Below, piece after piece: positions 1 to 11,682 of a DNA stretch of 64,000 nucleotides. The stretch is from NCBI GenBank assembly GCA_019973155.2, contig BPQB01000050.1:1-64000 (forward strand), in the 5' to 3' direction. Origin of the DNA: Phanerochaete sordida. Its lineage: Eukaryota > Basidiomycota > Agaricomycetes > Polyporales > Phanerochaetaceae. How positions within the stretch are numbered: the first letter of the stretch is position 1; each line of letters opens with the position of its first letter. The notes under the pieces were generated by a model, which saw nothing but the letters and a program-made list of their open reading frames with translations, did not search any database and had not been told where the DNA came from. Position numbers and translations under genes: made by a program.

Positions 1-620
1 ACCTCGTGCTCGTCGTCGGGGGCGATGCCCAGCCTTCCCCCGTGTAATTTATTTGTTTCTGCACCAATTTCTCCGCCGCTTCGTGGACCGTGGGCCGCGC
101 ACCACCAGGACTCGCGCCCCCCCCCCCTTTAAGCGTTCCGCGGCTGGTTCCCTGCCGCCCCGCGCCTCTGGACGCCGTCGGCGACGGTGAGCGCGACCCC
201 ATTTCTTTGTCATGTTTTTACGCCGTTTCTTTCGTGAATGACATATATTGTGACTCTTATACGCTATCTATATATTTATTACACGCGGCGTCGGCCTTGT
301 ATGGGGTGGATGGCGCGTCGGTCCTCCGGATGTAGCTGAGCGCGCCCCCGAAGCGCCCAAGCCACCGCCGTTCTTGGTACCGTCGCCGCCCACCAAGCCT
401 GAGATACAAAGACAGCAGCCAAAGCATTACAGGCTGCCAGCCGGGCAATCTGCCGCCGCTGTGCTGCCCGCAGCATCGTTTACGAGCGGAATTGCGAGCG
501 GCATCAGCGCATCAGCGCCACAAAAGGCGTCGGGCGCGCACTCACACCCGCTAAAATGCGAGGCGCCCTATGAGGTCATCGCGCCTGGGGCAAGTTTCCA
601 GCGTGTATTTCTCCTTTCCC
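1..620 (+). repeat. Left inverted arm of the element
   Basis: This arm pairs in reverse orientation with 1860-2472. The identity is visibly high but interrupted by small substitutions and indels, which suggests an old insertion. It contains a long homopolymer C tract. Confidence 0.8.
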
Positions 621-1859
621 TCAGCATCGGGGGGCGCCAAGCATACAAGGCATCATCATAGCATATGTTAGCGTAAGTCTGCCAAGTTTTATTGGTGTGC
701 ACAGCGTCTGTAATATACTATGCATGCATGCTCGAAAACAGAGCTTAGTACCCGACTTATTCCGTGTATGCCAAGATTCTTGTAGAGTTTGAGCCCTATA
801 AAAGGTGCTTTATGACTCATATGCACGTTTGTGAAGCTTATATACGTTGCACATGGCTCTCCGGATGATCACAGCGCATGGAATACCTGAACAGGGGCAA
901 CAGCGAATATTTTGCCATTTTACTATGTACCCATCCTCGTGTCACTCATCCTATAAAGTATCCTATACTTTAGCAAAGCATGAAAGGAGTCAGACGCTGC
1001 ATTTTTGCCCCTATCGAACCGATGTACGCGATGATACACGTCACATACTGCTGGTATTATCGACATTTAGCCCCAAGACAATAGTAAACACGGTCTAGAG
1101 GTGCCTGTTTGGCTCTATAAATCGTATCACGCTTTCTAAGTAATGCTATGGAGTGTAAAAACATGACGCAGTCCAGTGGAAGTGAATACCATGTCTGTGT
1201 AGGTCGAGCACGTAGGTGTGGGCTGGTTTGTGCTTTTGAACAGCACTGAACATTACCAATGGTGACATCCTACCTGAACCGACGCATCCCTTGCCCATAT
1301 CGAGCCCTATTCGGCTATAAACCTGCGATCCCCCATTTTTCTATGCTACCAATTCAACCGTCATAGACCGCCCGCCTCATTACCACTGGTTACGCCGCGA
1401 TCTGAGCGATTTCGTCGAGATCAGAGCCGAAGCGCCCATTTTGAACGACAAGATCTGGTGCATCGCCATCTGTCTACGCAAGAGGAGACCTTAAAATCTA
1501 TGCGGTACAGCTATATTTGTATGTTAGATGTGATCCCATGCCTTGGAGGACGCGATTTCACAGATGATCTTAACGATGTTCCGCAGGCTGTAGAGTAGTT
1601 TAACGGGCTTCTATACACCTCTAAGACATGTCAGAGCATGTATACATATATATTATGGACGATAGATACATTAGTTCCGTTACAGATAGCCTGTAGATAC
1701 AACAGGGCTTGATAAGAGGTACACCCATAGGAGAATGAGCTCAGCTAACGCTTTCAAGCTGTACAGCAATGGGGAGAGCACATACTTCAGCACAGACAAT
1801 GCCATACCATGTAATTATGTTCCACGATATACATTCTAGCCGTAAATGGCGAGGGACAG

Positions 1860-2472
1860 GAGATATGCACGCTGGAATGCTGTCCCAGGCGCGATGACCT
1901 CATAGGGCGCCTCGCATTTTAGCGGGCGTGAGTGCGCGCCCGACGCCTTTTGTGGCGCTGATGCGCTGATGCCGCTCGCATTTCCGCTCGCAAACAACGC
2001 CGCGGGCAGCACAGCAGCCGCAGATCGCTCGGCTGGCGGCTTGTGGGGCTTTGGCTGCTGTCCATGGGTCTCGGGCTTGGGCGGCGGCGACGGTAGCGGG
2101 AACGGCGGCGCTTCGGGCGCTTCAGGGGCGGGCTCAGCTACATCCGGAGGACCGACGCGCCATCCACCCCGTACAAGGCCGACGGCGCGCGTAATAGATA
2201 CATAGACAGCATATATAGGTTACAATACTTGTCCTTCACAAAAGAAATGGCGAGAAAACGTAACAATGAGGCGAGGTCGTGCTCACCGTCGCCGACGGCG
2301 TCCAGAGGCGCGGGGCGGCAGGGAACCAGCCGCGGAACGCTTAAAGGGGGGGGGGGGCGCGAGTCCTGGTGGTGCGCGGCCCACGGTCCACGAAGCGGCG
2401 GAGAAATTGGTGCAGAAACAAATAAATTACACGGGGGAAGGCTGGGCATCGCCCCCGACGACGAGCACGAGG
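1860..2472 (-). repeat. Right inverted arm of the element
   Basis: This is the reverse complement partner of 1-620. The match reaches base 1 of the window at about 2472, so the true arm may continue to the right of 2472. Confidence 0.8.
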
Positions 2473-2985
2473 TCGGGAGCGACGGCGCCGCGTGATGATC
2501 ACGGCAGGCGGTCGGCGCTGGGGCGCTGATGGGCGGGAGCGCGGAGGGAGCGCCGTCATCACGCGTGATGGGCAATGGCACGCTACGCGCGCAAGCCCTC
2601 GGGCCTCTGCAGCACATTGTTACCTGCCCACCTGTGGATATCACGCTGATAGTGGGCAGGACGCCTTCCGGGCTAGTTAGGGTGTCCAACCGGGGGGTAT
2701 TGGTCACCCTTGCTAGTTATCTTATCACTGAGACCCAGGTGAGCCAGAAGCGGGCGAGGCGGAGCCGCTGCGTGCCGCGCCAGCTGTGTTGGCTCGCACA
2801 GGCTTGCAGCTTGGCCAAGACGTCAAGCCAGCCGAGCCTGGTCAACGAAGCCGCGTCTTACAATACACGGTTACAAGCTCTGGTGGTGTTGAACTTGTCC
2901 AGACGCGGCAGTACGTGTTACTTGGGCGATTTGGCGGTAAACTCATTGTGGGTAGGTATCGTCTTTGAAGGACCCCCTGTTTTCC
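2473..2985. other. Intergenic stretch right of the inverted-arm element
   Basis: No gene is recognised. The first part may be the outer end of the transposon arm. The rest leads into the decayed BTB copy. Several short frames overlap with no family resemblance. Confidence 0.5.
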
Positions 2986-2989
2986 TCGG

Positions 2990-4240
2990 CGGTTAGAGCG
3001 CCATCAGCTTCTAGCGCAGTCAATAGCGCGTCGCAAATGCTGCTCTGCTTGCGTAGATGAGCGTTCGGCGCGGCAACGCTTTCAGAGACCAGCGCGGTGA
3101 GTGGGCCTTGCCGATGCGTAAAACAGGGCAACTTACAGCGTACAGCGGCGATGCAGTACATCTGCAGCAGTAACTCAGGGGGCGCTTCGTATCGGACGAG
3201 GGTGTCAAAACGGCGCTGGCAGGCCTCCAAGATCGCCGACAGGCCATAGCGCAATGCTACCACCATGACAGATCGCAAAAATCGTCGACGTCCCATGTGG
3301 AAATAACGGCGGGAGCGTCTGGGAAAGAGGTATAGCAGAGGCGCAGGAGACCGCGCATCATCGCGCCGTCTTTTGGACCTTGACTGCGGGATGTCCGTCG
3401 AAGCTCGTGTCCCAGACGCCGAGGGCCTCCACTGCCCTGACGGCGTTCGAATTGGTCTGCAGCTGCAGTACGAGCTTGTGGATATCGAAGTCGACGCCGT
3501 CTACCAACTACACGACGAAGTTTGCTTCTGGTCTGTTGAACGGATATATTTCGTTCGGAGGGATAGAAGAGTCGTTGCTGGCGGGATCGTCCTCGAAGTT
3601 ACTAGGAAAGGAAGTCTGGGGGCCCCGTCGCTCGAAGCGTGGTCACAGGTGGCGATGACTGAGAGGTCTTCGCCAGCCTTCCTGTCATCTAAGGAAGCAC
3701 AGAAGGCTGTGGTGGAGCCCCCGCTGGCGAGTTCTACAAGCCGGTAGTACGCGCCGGCGGGGATATTGGCCATATGCAAGACGTAAATGGCTCCGGCGCA
3801 CGCTCGCGAGAAGTCTTCGACGGGACGGTCGTCCCACGCGCCATGTGTGGCCTTCCATATGCCGGCGGAGAGCTCAGCCTCCTCCCCGAGCTGCAGTTGG
3901 CAGCTGGTAACGAACGCGCGCAGGGGTTCATTGCGCAGGAACTGCGAAAGGTCTTCTTCGCCGGGTCCGCGGGCCCGTCCATCCTGGACTTGATAGCAGC
4001 CTCCAGGACCGCGCCTGCCTGGGGGAGATTGCTGAGTGCGGATGGGGTAGCGGAAGCAGAGCAGAGGGACAATGATTTTGCTCTTCTCGGAGATGGGGTG
4101 TGGGACGCGCGCTATCATGCAGGAGGGATATCAAGCCCTCGAAGCGGAGAAAGGCAAGGGAGGCGACGACACTGAAGGCGTGGAAACCAGCGTGATTCGA
4201 GGAGCGTTGGACAAAATCCCCTTCGTGGAACGGGACGGAA
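2990..4240 (-). pseudogene. Decayed double-BTB gene copy
   Basis: Read on the minus strand, fragments in different frames line up in order with the intact BTB protein at 4715-6364. A fragment near 4230-4150 resembles its first BTB start (PFHEGDFVQRSS against PFDEGDVVLRSS). A fragment near 3860-3740 matches its linker (TSCQLQLGEEAEL, AYYRLVELA). A fragment near 3500-3370 matches the second BTB (HKLVLQLQTNSNA). A fragment near 3260-3180 matches RYGLSAILEACQRRFD. Frames change several times and stop codons interrupt the second BTB part, so no single spliced product is likely. It sits directly downstream of the intact paralogue in the same orientation, so it is best read as a tandem duplicate that lost function. 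Confidence 0.8.
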
Positions 4241-4714
4241 GGTCGCTGGCGGACTTCTTTCTCTTCCTCTTCACGATAATGTGAGTCACGGCGAGCAGAG
4301 GTTTGGTCAGTGGTGAGGCGAAACCCAACATGTCGTAAATTACCACGCGGTCCAGATGATCTGCCTCGATGACCTGTCACTTCTATTAGGTGGCTGCGAA
4401 TGCGTACACTACGCTGTGCGACTAGTGCGACTTACAAGGAATGCCGTAGGCGTACTCGAGAATATTCGGATGCGCATACCAAAACGGAAATATCTGAATA
4501 TCTGGAACGGAGGCTTATTATGAGCATAGCGAGAAAACAGGACGTTCGATAAGGTTCGAGCACACACATGAAGCATGATTGCACGCCCAGCACTGCGAGA
4601 GAAAGGACAGCTTCGTTTATCAAGATCCTCCTCCATGATCCCAAAGGAGTCTCGGAGGGCTAGCACATCGCGGTCGAGCCCATGTATGATCTGGGCGTTC
4701 ATGTAACCGAGAGC
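4241..4714. other. Intergenic region between the two BTB copies
   Basis: This is the probable 3' flank of the intact BTB gene and 5' flank of the decayed copy. An open frame of about 97 codons at 4409-4702 (minus) has no family features. The intact gene model ends before it. Confidence 0.5.
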
Positions 4715-6364
4715 TCACAAATTAATCTACAAGCGGCGGCAATTGTCAGTCATCTGAACAAGCAAGAGAGATGCGCAACTCACGTTGGCTACGAAGCTCG
4801 TCATCTTCTCGTCCATCTTCGCAGCACGCTCAGTCATGTCCAGTAGATCGAAACACTCCGACCACCGTCCGGTCTCCGAGCTTTTGTCGTATGGCGTTCT
4901 CCTGCGCAGCGCCGTGTAAACTTCTCGCTCGACGAGTAGCGATGGGATCTCTAGCGTGCTGCGACCACACATAGAGTCGAACCAGCGTTTTCTCCAATCG
5001 CGAGTCGGCAAGGATGGGCTAAGGTATGTCTTCGACAGTCCATCGAACAATGCGCGGCGGTAGCGATGGCAGAAGGAGAGAAGGCGGTGGTAGCTTTCTG
5101 CAGACATGGTCTCCATCTCGTGAGTGTATCCGGGCATTTCTGGTCCATAGTAAGCGATATCGACTGCAACGTCTTCGGCTTCACCGGACCATCCTAGCTT
5201 GACGGCCACACAATACAACCGCAGCAAGGGAGTATCCGGCCGTACGTCGCTGTGCACCCAATCCAGATGGTACCGGCAGGCCTCCAGCACAGCGCTCAGG
5301 CCGTACCGCTGAGCCGCCGCCAGTGTTGGGTACTCATCGCAGAGGTCGGTGATGTTCCATGACGAAACAATAAACGGGCTGCCTGGGAATGCGGGATAAC
5401 ACATGCGGAGGAGATCGCGCACTGTTTTGCTACTTTCCGGCACCTTGATTCCAGCGAGGCCGTCTACGGTCAACGGCGTGTGCTCGAAAAGTGTCTGCAC
5501 GATGCCTGCCGCATTCGTGTCGGTCTGAAGCTTGAGCACCAGCTTGTGCACCCTGAAGTCTACGTCGTCGCTAGACCGAACCACGAGGTCCGCATCTGCT
5601 TGGCCGAACGGGAACGTCGTCTCCATGGCATGATCTTGCTCCATTGGAGAGGATGGGCTTTGGGCATCGCCTTCATCTTCATTCATGTCATCCTCAGCGG
5701 ATGCCACGACGGAAGGCTCGCGGGCTGCAGGCACTTCAGCGGGTGCGGGCGGCGGCAATGGGGGGTTGCAGAAGCTGGTGATGTGGTGGCCGCGCACGAA
5801 GTGTAGGAGGCGATAGTATGCCGCAGCGGATATCTCTGCCATTGGCGGGACGTAAGACGCGCCAGCACTGGTGCGGGCGAAGTCCTCATGGCTGCCGTCC
5901 CACGTCCCATTCTCCGCCTTCCAGCACTGGGCCGCCAAGGCCGCCTCCTCTTCGAGCTGTAGCTGGCAGCTGATGGCATATGCATGAAGAGGGCTGCCTC
6001 GCATAAGTCCGTGGAAGGCTTCCTTTGCAAGGTGAGTGGGCTCGTCCATGTCGTACTTGATAGCGGCCTGGAGGACAGAGCCCAGAGTGGCAATGTCGGC
6101 GATGGTAGGGTTCCTGACGGGGTAGCAGAAACGTAGTAAATGGTCTACAACGTTCCCAGGCTCTGCGACGGGTATGACGGGTATACCACCCTCGACATGC
6201 GCGCCGGAGGGTTGATACAGGGAGAACATACTCTTGAAGAAGGGGGACGCAAGAGCGAGGATGTTTCGATGGACCCGAAAGTCGACGCCGTCCGACGAGC
6301 GGAGGACGACATCTCCCTCATCGAACGGTGCAGACGCTACAGCGACCGGAGGGTCTTGGTTCAT
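4715..6364 (-). CDS. Double BTB/POZ domain protein
   Basis: This encodes a predicted protein of about 530 residues. The start is the methionine of MNQDPPVAVA at 6364; the frame is open further upstream, but that extension lacks conservation with the BTB core. The first BTB domain covers roughly residues 12-90 (FDEGDVVLRSSDGVDFRVHR), followed by a helical linker. The second BTB starts near residue 245 (DADLVVRSSDDVDFRVHK), followed by a BACK-like helical part (AAAQRYGLSAVLEACRYHL). A single 57-base intron (4727-4783) precedes a four-codon last exon INL-stop; without it the frame would read on into the intron. BTB proteins usually dimerise and recruit CUL3 ubiquitin ligase or act as adaptors. 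Large families of such two-BTB proteins exist in agaricomycetes, mostly without assigned substrates. A degraded tandem copy lies downstream. Confidence 0.88.
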
Positions 6365-6904
6365 TTCCGAGCTCGGTCGTTCGAGCGGGATGGTGGCAGG
6401 AGAGAGACTGTGCCCGCGTGAAACTTGGCGCGCCGCGGGCAGCGCCCTCCGGACGCCGCGCTTTGCCTGCAACCACTATCCTTTGACCTCCAGGACATTG
6501 CGCACGGGCTGCAATTAGCTCCTCTGCGGGTCAGCAGAACACTTCATACCCGCTCACTCGCGACGTGATTCTCTCAGGCCTCGTCTCTGAGTGGCGCATG
6601 ACCCAGTCCTGCCGCGCTCGGATTGCACACGGGCCAGTGAGCGCGTCGGAGCATCGCACCAGGGCAACGTTCTCCGCGCCGTCCTGGGCAAGCGGAGTCT
6701 AGGAGACTCTCACACCGAAGCTAGAGCAGTAGAGCGTGGAAGATGGCGCGATTCTGGGGAACCATGTGGAAGAACTACGGCCTGACGCGGTATGGAAGGC
6801 CGGAGTAAGACAGGCATCCCGTTCTCATAAACCGTCCGCACGCATCGGCACCCACCCATCTCTTCCTCTCCTTCCACGACCTTCACTGAGCGTACACGAC
6901 CGCG
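6365..6904. promoter_or_regulatory. Divergent intergenic region between BTB and MFS genes
   Basis: These 540 bases separate two divergently transcribed genes and must hold both promoters. I see no convincing TATA element for either gene. Confidence 0.45.
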
Positions 6905-9056
6905 ATGTCGCCGACATTGAAGTCCGACGGTCTGGCGAAGGATGGCGACTCGCCGCCGCCTCTGTACTCCGAGGTCTCCGTGCAGAAAGCGAATAACGAC
7001 ATCTACGAGGACGGCGCGATAGATCCTGTGTACACAGCGAAGGCTCGCTTGCTCAACAGTGCAATACAGGAGATAGGCATGGGACGTTATCAGGTGCGTC
7101 GTGTGACCGTGCTTTGCGAGTCGCGCCTGACGATGTTCCGCTAGTGGTACCTCTTTGTCGTCGCCGGCTTTGGCTGGTTCGCGTACGTGTTCGCTTTCTT
7201 GAATACTGATGTCCTTATTGAAGTGTTTCCCCGCATATAGTGACAGCGTGTGGCCTGTGAGTCGCGTGTGAAGACTGTCGAAGACGCGTACTGACGGCTG
7301 TGCGCAGCTCATTGGGGGCCTCATCCTCGCCCCAGTCATCAGCGAATTCCAGTTCAACGGCCCTTTCCTATCCCTAGCGTCCAACATCGGCCTCTTCGTC
7401 GGTGCGGTGGTGTGGGGAATAGGCTGCGACATCTGGGGACGGCGCTGGTCCTTCAATCTCACGCTCCTCATCGCAGGAATTTTCGGCCTTGCGGCGGGCG
7501 GTTCCAACAGCTTCGTCACCTTAGCCTCCCTTCTTGCGGTACTCGGCATTGGTGTCGGTGGTAATCTGCCGGTCGACTCTGCCGTCTTCCTTGGTTAGTA
7601 TCGTCTATCCCCGCTGTAAACGCGCGCTGATAACGGTCACAGACTTCGTTCCGGGCTCTCATCAATATCTTCTCACCGTGCTCTCCATCTGGTGGTCCCT
7701 CGGTCAACTGTTTGTCAATCTCGTACGTCTGGTCAATGATTCCTCGCATGAACGTGCTCAAGCCTTGCCAGATCGCCTGGCCTCTTATCGCTAACTTCTC
7801 ATGTCCACAAGGCTCCACGCCAGCTACGTGCACGCGTTCGCAGAACATGGGCTGGCGTTATCTCCTCTTCACCCTTGGCGGCTTTACGCTGGTCCTGTGG
7901 GCACTCCGCTTCTTCGTCTTCACACTCGAAGAATCACCGCGGTACCTCGTCGGACGCGGCCGTGACGCAGACGCTGTCGCTGTCATCCATCGTTTGGCGG
8001 CATTCAATGGGACCACATGCAGCCTTACAGTTGAAGAACTCCAGTCTGCTGGAGAGTCGGCCCAGTCAAAGACGAACACGCGAAAGGTGACTGTACTCAG
8101 CCGGACGTCTAACTACACCTTGGATCATATCAAGGCGCTCTTTGAGACCAGGAAACTCGCTTGGTCGACAAGCCTGCTGATTTCCATCTGGAGTGCGTTC
8201 TCGCTCACCAACTGTTCCTAATGACGCTAACCACAGGCAGGTATCATTGGTCTGGCGTCAACATTGTACAACAACTTCCTGCCGTTCCTCCTCGCCAGCC
8301 GCGGTGCGCAATTCGGCGACAGCTCATACCACATTGCCTATCGTAACGTACGTGCCATCTCCCCTTCTCCTCTTCCCTACTGACGCCCCGCGCAGCAAGT
8401 GATCCTGAGCGTGCTCGGCATTCCAGGCGCGTTCCTCGCAGGATGGGCGGTCGAGCAGCGGTACATCGGGCGCCGGGGCACGCTGGCGATTTCCGCGGGC
8501 AAGTGACCAGACTCTGCACACGCGTGACATTACTCAACGACCTCCCGCGAAATAAAGGGCTCACTGGCGCGTTTTTGTTCGCGACGACGACAGCCCGGAA
8601 CTCGAACGCGCTGCTGGGCTGGAACTGCGGGTGCGTGTGTGCTCTGCATGTGTGCTCGGGGGCAAGCTGACGGTGTGCGTCGTGCGGTTTAGGTACTCTT
8701 TCCACAGTAACGTGAGTTGAAATCGACACTAGGGAGAGGCATTTGCTGACGTGTGCGGCAGATCATGTACGGCGTGCTATACGCCATCTCGCCCGAGCTC
8801 TTCCCTGCGAAGGACCGCGGGACGGGCAACGGGCTGACCGCGACAGCCACTCGCGTCTTTGGCATCCTCGTACGTTTATCGCGCGCGCGTTTCTCCATGG
8901 CCAGCAACTGACTCTTACACGCAGGCTCCAGTCATCGCGCTGTACGCGAACCTGAACACGGCCGTCCCTGTCTACGTGTCCGGCGCGCTCATATTTGGTG
9001 CGGGTGCACTCGCGCTGCTGCTCCCGTACGAGCCGCGCGGCAAGGCGTCGCTATAG
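6905..9056 (+). CDS. MFS transporter, sugar-porter/SVOP-like
   Basis: Twelve exons give a 523-residue membrane protein with all splice phases in agreement: 6905-7093, 7145-7182, 7241-7256, 7308-7593, 7643-7722, 7772-8192, 8241-8347, 8396-8498, 8558-8630, 8693-8711, 8762-8869 and 8925-9056. The loop after the second membrane segment carries the MFS signature GCDIWGRRW. After the sixth comes ESPRYLVGRGRDADA, the motif typical of sugar porters and SV2/SVOP-like carriers. ELFPAKDRGTGNG lies in the C-terminal half. The long cytosolic N-terminus (about 60 residues) ends in the helix-like AKARLLNSAIQEIGMGRYQ. The substrate cannot be deduced; sugars, organic acids or other small organics are all possible. 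The intron at 8499-8557 appears to use a GC donor. Exons of 16 and 19 bases are unusually small. Confidence 0.9.
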
Positions 9057-9287
9057 CGTCGTCCGGCTTCAAGGCGCAAAGGTAGGTAAAGTAGTGTACG
9101 CCTCCGTCAAGACTGTTACTTTCTTGATAGAACTGTGAAATACCCCCGCTCTGTACTGCAATACATAAAGTGTCTCTGTATCGGCCGGTGTGTATGGTCG
9201 AGCTGGTTTTCCTCGCTCTCCTCGCTCGGCTTCTACTCCCGTCTAACGTCCCATGCCGATGGGGTAATTGGAAGAACCCCGAATATC

Positions 9288-9392
9288 GCCCGCCTAGCTC
9301 AATCGGATAGAGCGTCAGACTCTTAGAGCGCGGGTGAAAACACGCAATCGAGTGTTATCTGAAGGCTGCGAGTTCGACCCTCGCGGTGGGCT
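9288..9392 (+). tRNA. tRNA-Lys(CUU) with a 31-base intron
   Basis: The acceptor stem GCCCGCC (9288) pairs with GGTGGGC ending at 9391, with one G-U pair; the discriminator is T at 9392. The anticodon stem TCAGA/TCTGA is at 9315-9319 and 9358-9362. The anticodon CTT is at 9322-9324. The T arm contains GAGTTCGACCCTC. The intron runs from 9326 to 9356, inserted one base 3' of the anticodon, the canonical site for nuclear tRNA introns. The gene lies in the gap between the MFS and first reductase genes. Confidence 0.95.
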
Positions 9393-10246
9393 AGAGTTTT
9401 TGCTTCCTTTATTGATCACGTTGAGTACAGTGTACACGGTTTCCTTACCCAGCCCAGCGTGAAAACTTCGTCCCGCTCACTTCTGATAGTTTTCTGCTAT
9501 CGAACACACTGGTTCTGCGAATGGTCGACAGACTTCAGATCTGCAGGCACGACCCTTCGTGCGCGGCTAATAGGCGCACCTCTTCCCTGGGGACGGCCAT
9601 CCAGGTCAATCTACCTTCGACTTCAAATGTGGGCAGAGGGCACGAAGGATGGTCATTTGTGTCGCGAAATGTGCGCACGAGATGCGGCCGGTGCGTTCTC
9701 TACATCTGTGTAGCTCAGGATCCAGCTGAAAGTACTCCTCCTCCAGATTGTCGCTACGTCATTCTCAAAGGCTTCGTGGCGCCGCGAATCATATCCCGAG
9801 TCATACATACGTCGCAACCGCACCCAGGCGCGTCGTGCTACAAGTCACCTCTGCGTCGTAAGCGAGTCTCCTCGGCGACGCCAGCGAGGACTCATCGTTT
9901 GGCCGTCAGCGGCGTGCGCCGGCCCGGGACGTACACCCACCTCGGAAGCCGTAGCCTAGCTCTTGGGCCATCGGCAGACACTTCGGCAGCGACACAGTCG
10001 GAGTCAATGAGGAATCAAAAGTTCTACGTCGTCGTCCCAAGGAGTATGAATCCTTGGGAGCTCGCTGAGATGTATCGGACTCCTATGTCACAGGCAACGC
10101 GTCGGGTATCCACCTTCCTCAGCTCTGAGAAACAGGTGGGGCGTTTTTCATGGGGCGTATATATAAGACCGTGCTGAAGCTGGTATTTTCCAAGTCCTCT
10201 TGCATCCTTGCACGGTGCTCAAGCGTTACAAGGTGACGGACACGAC
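9393..10246. other. Intergenic region upstream of the first AKR7-like gene
   Basis: About 850 bases holding the promoter of the next gene at its right end. The longest open frame (9521-10177, plus) is compositionally random, resembles nothing known and overlaps the TATA element of the reductase, so it is not called. Confidence 0.5.
10158..10166 (+). promoter_or_regulatory. TATA element of first AKR7-like gene
   Basis: TATATATAA lies about 85 bases upstream of the start codon. The other two copies have an equivalent element at 83-88 bases from their starts. Confidence 0.7.
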
Positions 10247-11682
10247 ATGTCGCACCCGGAGCAAAACACAGCGCTGAACGTCGTCTTGGTGAGCATCTCA
10301 TCTCATCTTGACCGCTACCCCTGTCGCTGACGATTCGCAGGGTTGCATGCCCTTCGGTGCAGAGGGTACCGAAGGCTGCCGCGTGCACGACCCGCAGGCG
10401 GTCGGCGCGATCTTCGACGTTCTCCAGGCGCACGGACACTACGAGCTCGATACCGCGCGCGTGTACTGCTCTGGAACGAGTGAGGCTATGCTCACCGCTG
10501 CAGAGTGGAAGAAGCGCGGCCTCACCATGGCCACGAAGCTTTATCCGGTGCGTATAGGACGGCGGTTCAAAAGTCTGGCAGAGGGACTGATGCTGCACAG
10601 ACCGTCGCGCTCCCGCTGCCGAACGTCGTTCCAATCACGCACTCGCCGGAGGTACGCGACCGCAGGGTAATACTTGCTGGATTAAACACTCATTTCCTGC
10701 TGCTAGGACTTGCGCAAGCACCTCGACGTGTCTCTCAAGGCACTCCAGACCGAGTAAGTACGAGAAGTCTCGATTGGACAGGCGATGTGCTAACATGGAG
10801 TAGCTGCATCGACTTGTGGTACCTTCACGGCCCGGACCGCACGACACCATACGAGGTTACCCTGAAAGCCGTCGACGAGCTCTACAAGGAGGGCAAGTTC
10901 AAGCGCTTTGGCATCAGCAAGTACATGTCCTGGGAAGTCGCAGAGATCGTCGGTATCTGCAAGGCGAACGGGTACATTCAGCCCACCGCGTACCAGGGCA
11001 TCTACAACGCGGTCCACCGGTTCGTGATATCATCATTATTCTCCGAGGGAGTGCTGACGTTCAATGCAGCGCCGTCGAGCCGGAGCTCTTCCCGTGTCTC
11101 CGCAAGTTCGGCATCGCGTTCTACGAGTTCAATCCGCTCGGCGGCGGTTTCTTCACCGGCCGCTACCGCTCGATGCAGGACGAAGTCGAGCCGGGCTCGC
11201 GCTTCGACCCGAACAAGCTTCAGGGCAAGGTACGTGCCTTCGTCTCTCGCTTCCACTCCAGCAGCTGACATAGGCTACGATAGTGGTACCGCAGCAGGTA
11301 CTGGAACGAGCCATACTTCAACGCGCTCGCGGCGCTCGAGCCCGTCGTGCAGAAGCACGGCCTGACGCTCGCGGAGGTAGCGCTTCGCTGGATGTCGCAC
11401 CACAGCTTGCTCAAGCGCGAGCATGGCGACGCGATCATCATCGGTGCCTCGAGCGTTGCTCACATCGAACAGGTCAGTCAATGTGCTCAACGTGACGTCT
11501 CGAAATTTCCTCACATGATTGCCTCGCAGAATCTCATCGACCTAGAAAAGGGGCCTCTTCGTAAGTGTTCTGCACATTTCTGAAAGGCATGTGCTAACTT
11601 GATTACAGCCGAGGAGGTCGTCAAGGCTCTGGACGAAGCCTGGACTTCGGTCAAGGGGATCGCCTCTAGCTATTTCCATTAA
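10247..11682 (+). CDS. Aldo/keto reductase, AKR7-like (copy 1 of 3)
   Basis: Nine exons encode 338 residues: 10247-10288, 10341-10547, 10601-10651, 10707-10753, 10804-11019, 11070-11229, 11284-11472, 11530-11560 and 11609-11682. The protein resembles the AKR7 group, whose best-known members reduce aflatoxin dialdehyde and succinic semialdehyde. Visible signatures are GCMPFGAEG at the first strand, ELDTARVYCSGTSE with the catalytic Asp and Tyr, MATKLYP with the catalytic Lys, and [10 protein letters not shown] with the active-site His. LTLAEVALRWMSHHS and IIIGASS form the C-terminal NADPH-binding part. It is a soluble (beta/alpha)8 barrel that probably uses NADPH to reduce aldehydes; the natural substrate is unknown. 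Copies 2 and 3 follow on the same strand. Some annotations label such genes aflatoxin B1 aldehyde reductase; that is a family name, not evidence of substrate. Confidence 0.93.

Larger units (their letters stand above)
1..2472. mobile_element. DNA element with long inverted arms, left end cut off
   Basis: Bases 1 to about 620 and about 1860 to 2472 are diverged reverse complements of each other. Landmarks include the C run near 117-130 matching the G run near 2345-2357, and the GTCGGGCGCGCACTCA segment near 530 matching its complement near 1930. The middle, about 650-1850, is AT-rich and has no plausible coding frame. This is the architecture of a non-autonomous foldback or long-terminal-inverted-repeat DNA transposon. 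The match is still running at base 1, so the outer left end lies outside the window, and the outer right end and target-site duplication cannot be fixed. No transposase is visible. Short open frames inside the arms run through both arms and look like by-products of GC-rich sequence. Confidence 0.75.

Noticed and set aside
2138..2707. 189-codon minus-strand frame through the right transposon arm
   Set aside because: Its matching stretch in the left arm is frameshifted and the translation is low complexity; it is a by-product of the inverted repeat.
4409..4702. Minus-strand frame that might be a last exon of the BTB gene
   Set aside because: The 57-base intron 4727-4783 gives a clean short last exon with a stop before this frame is reached.
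9521..10177. 218-codon plus-strand frame
   Set aside because: No recognisable motif, unusual composition, and it runs over the TATA element of the reductase.
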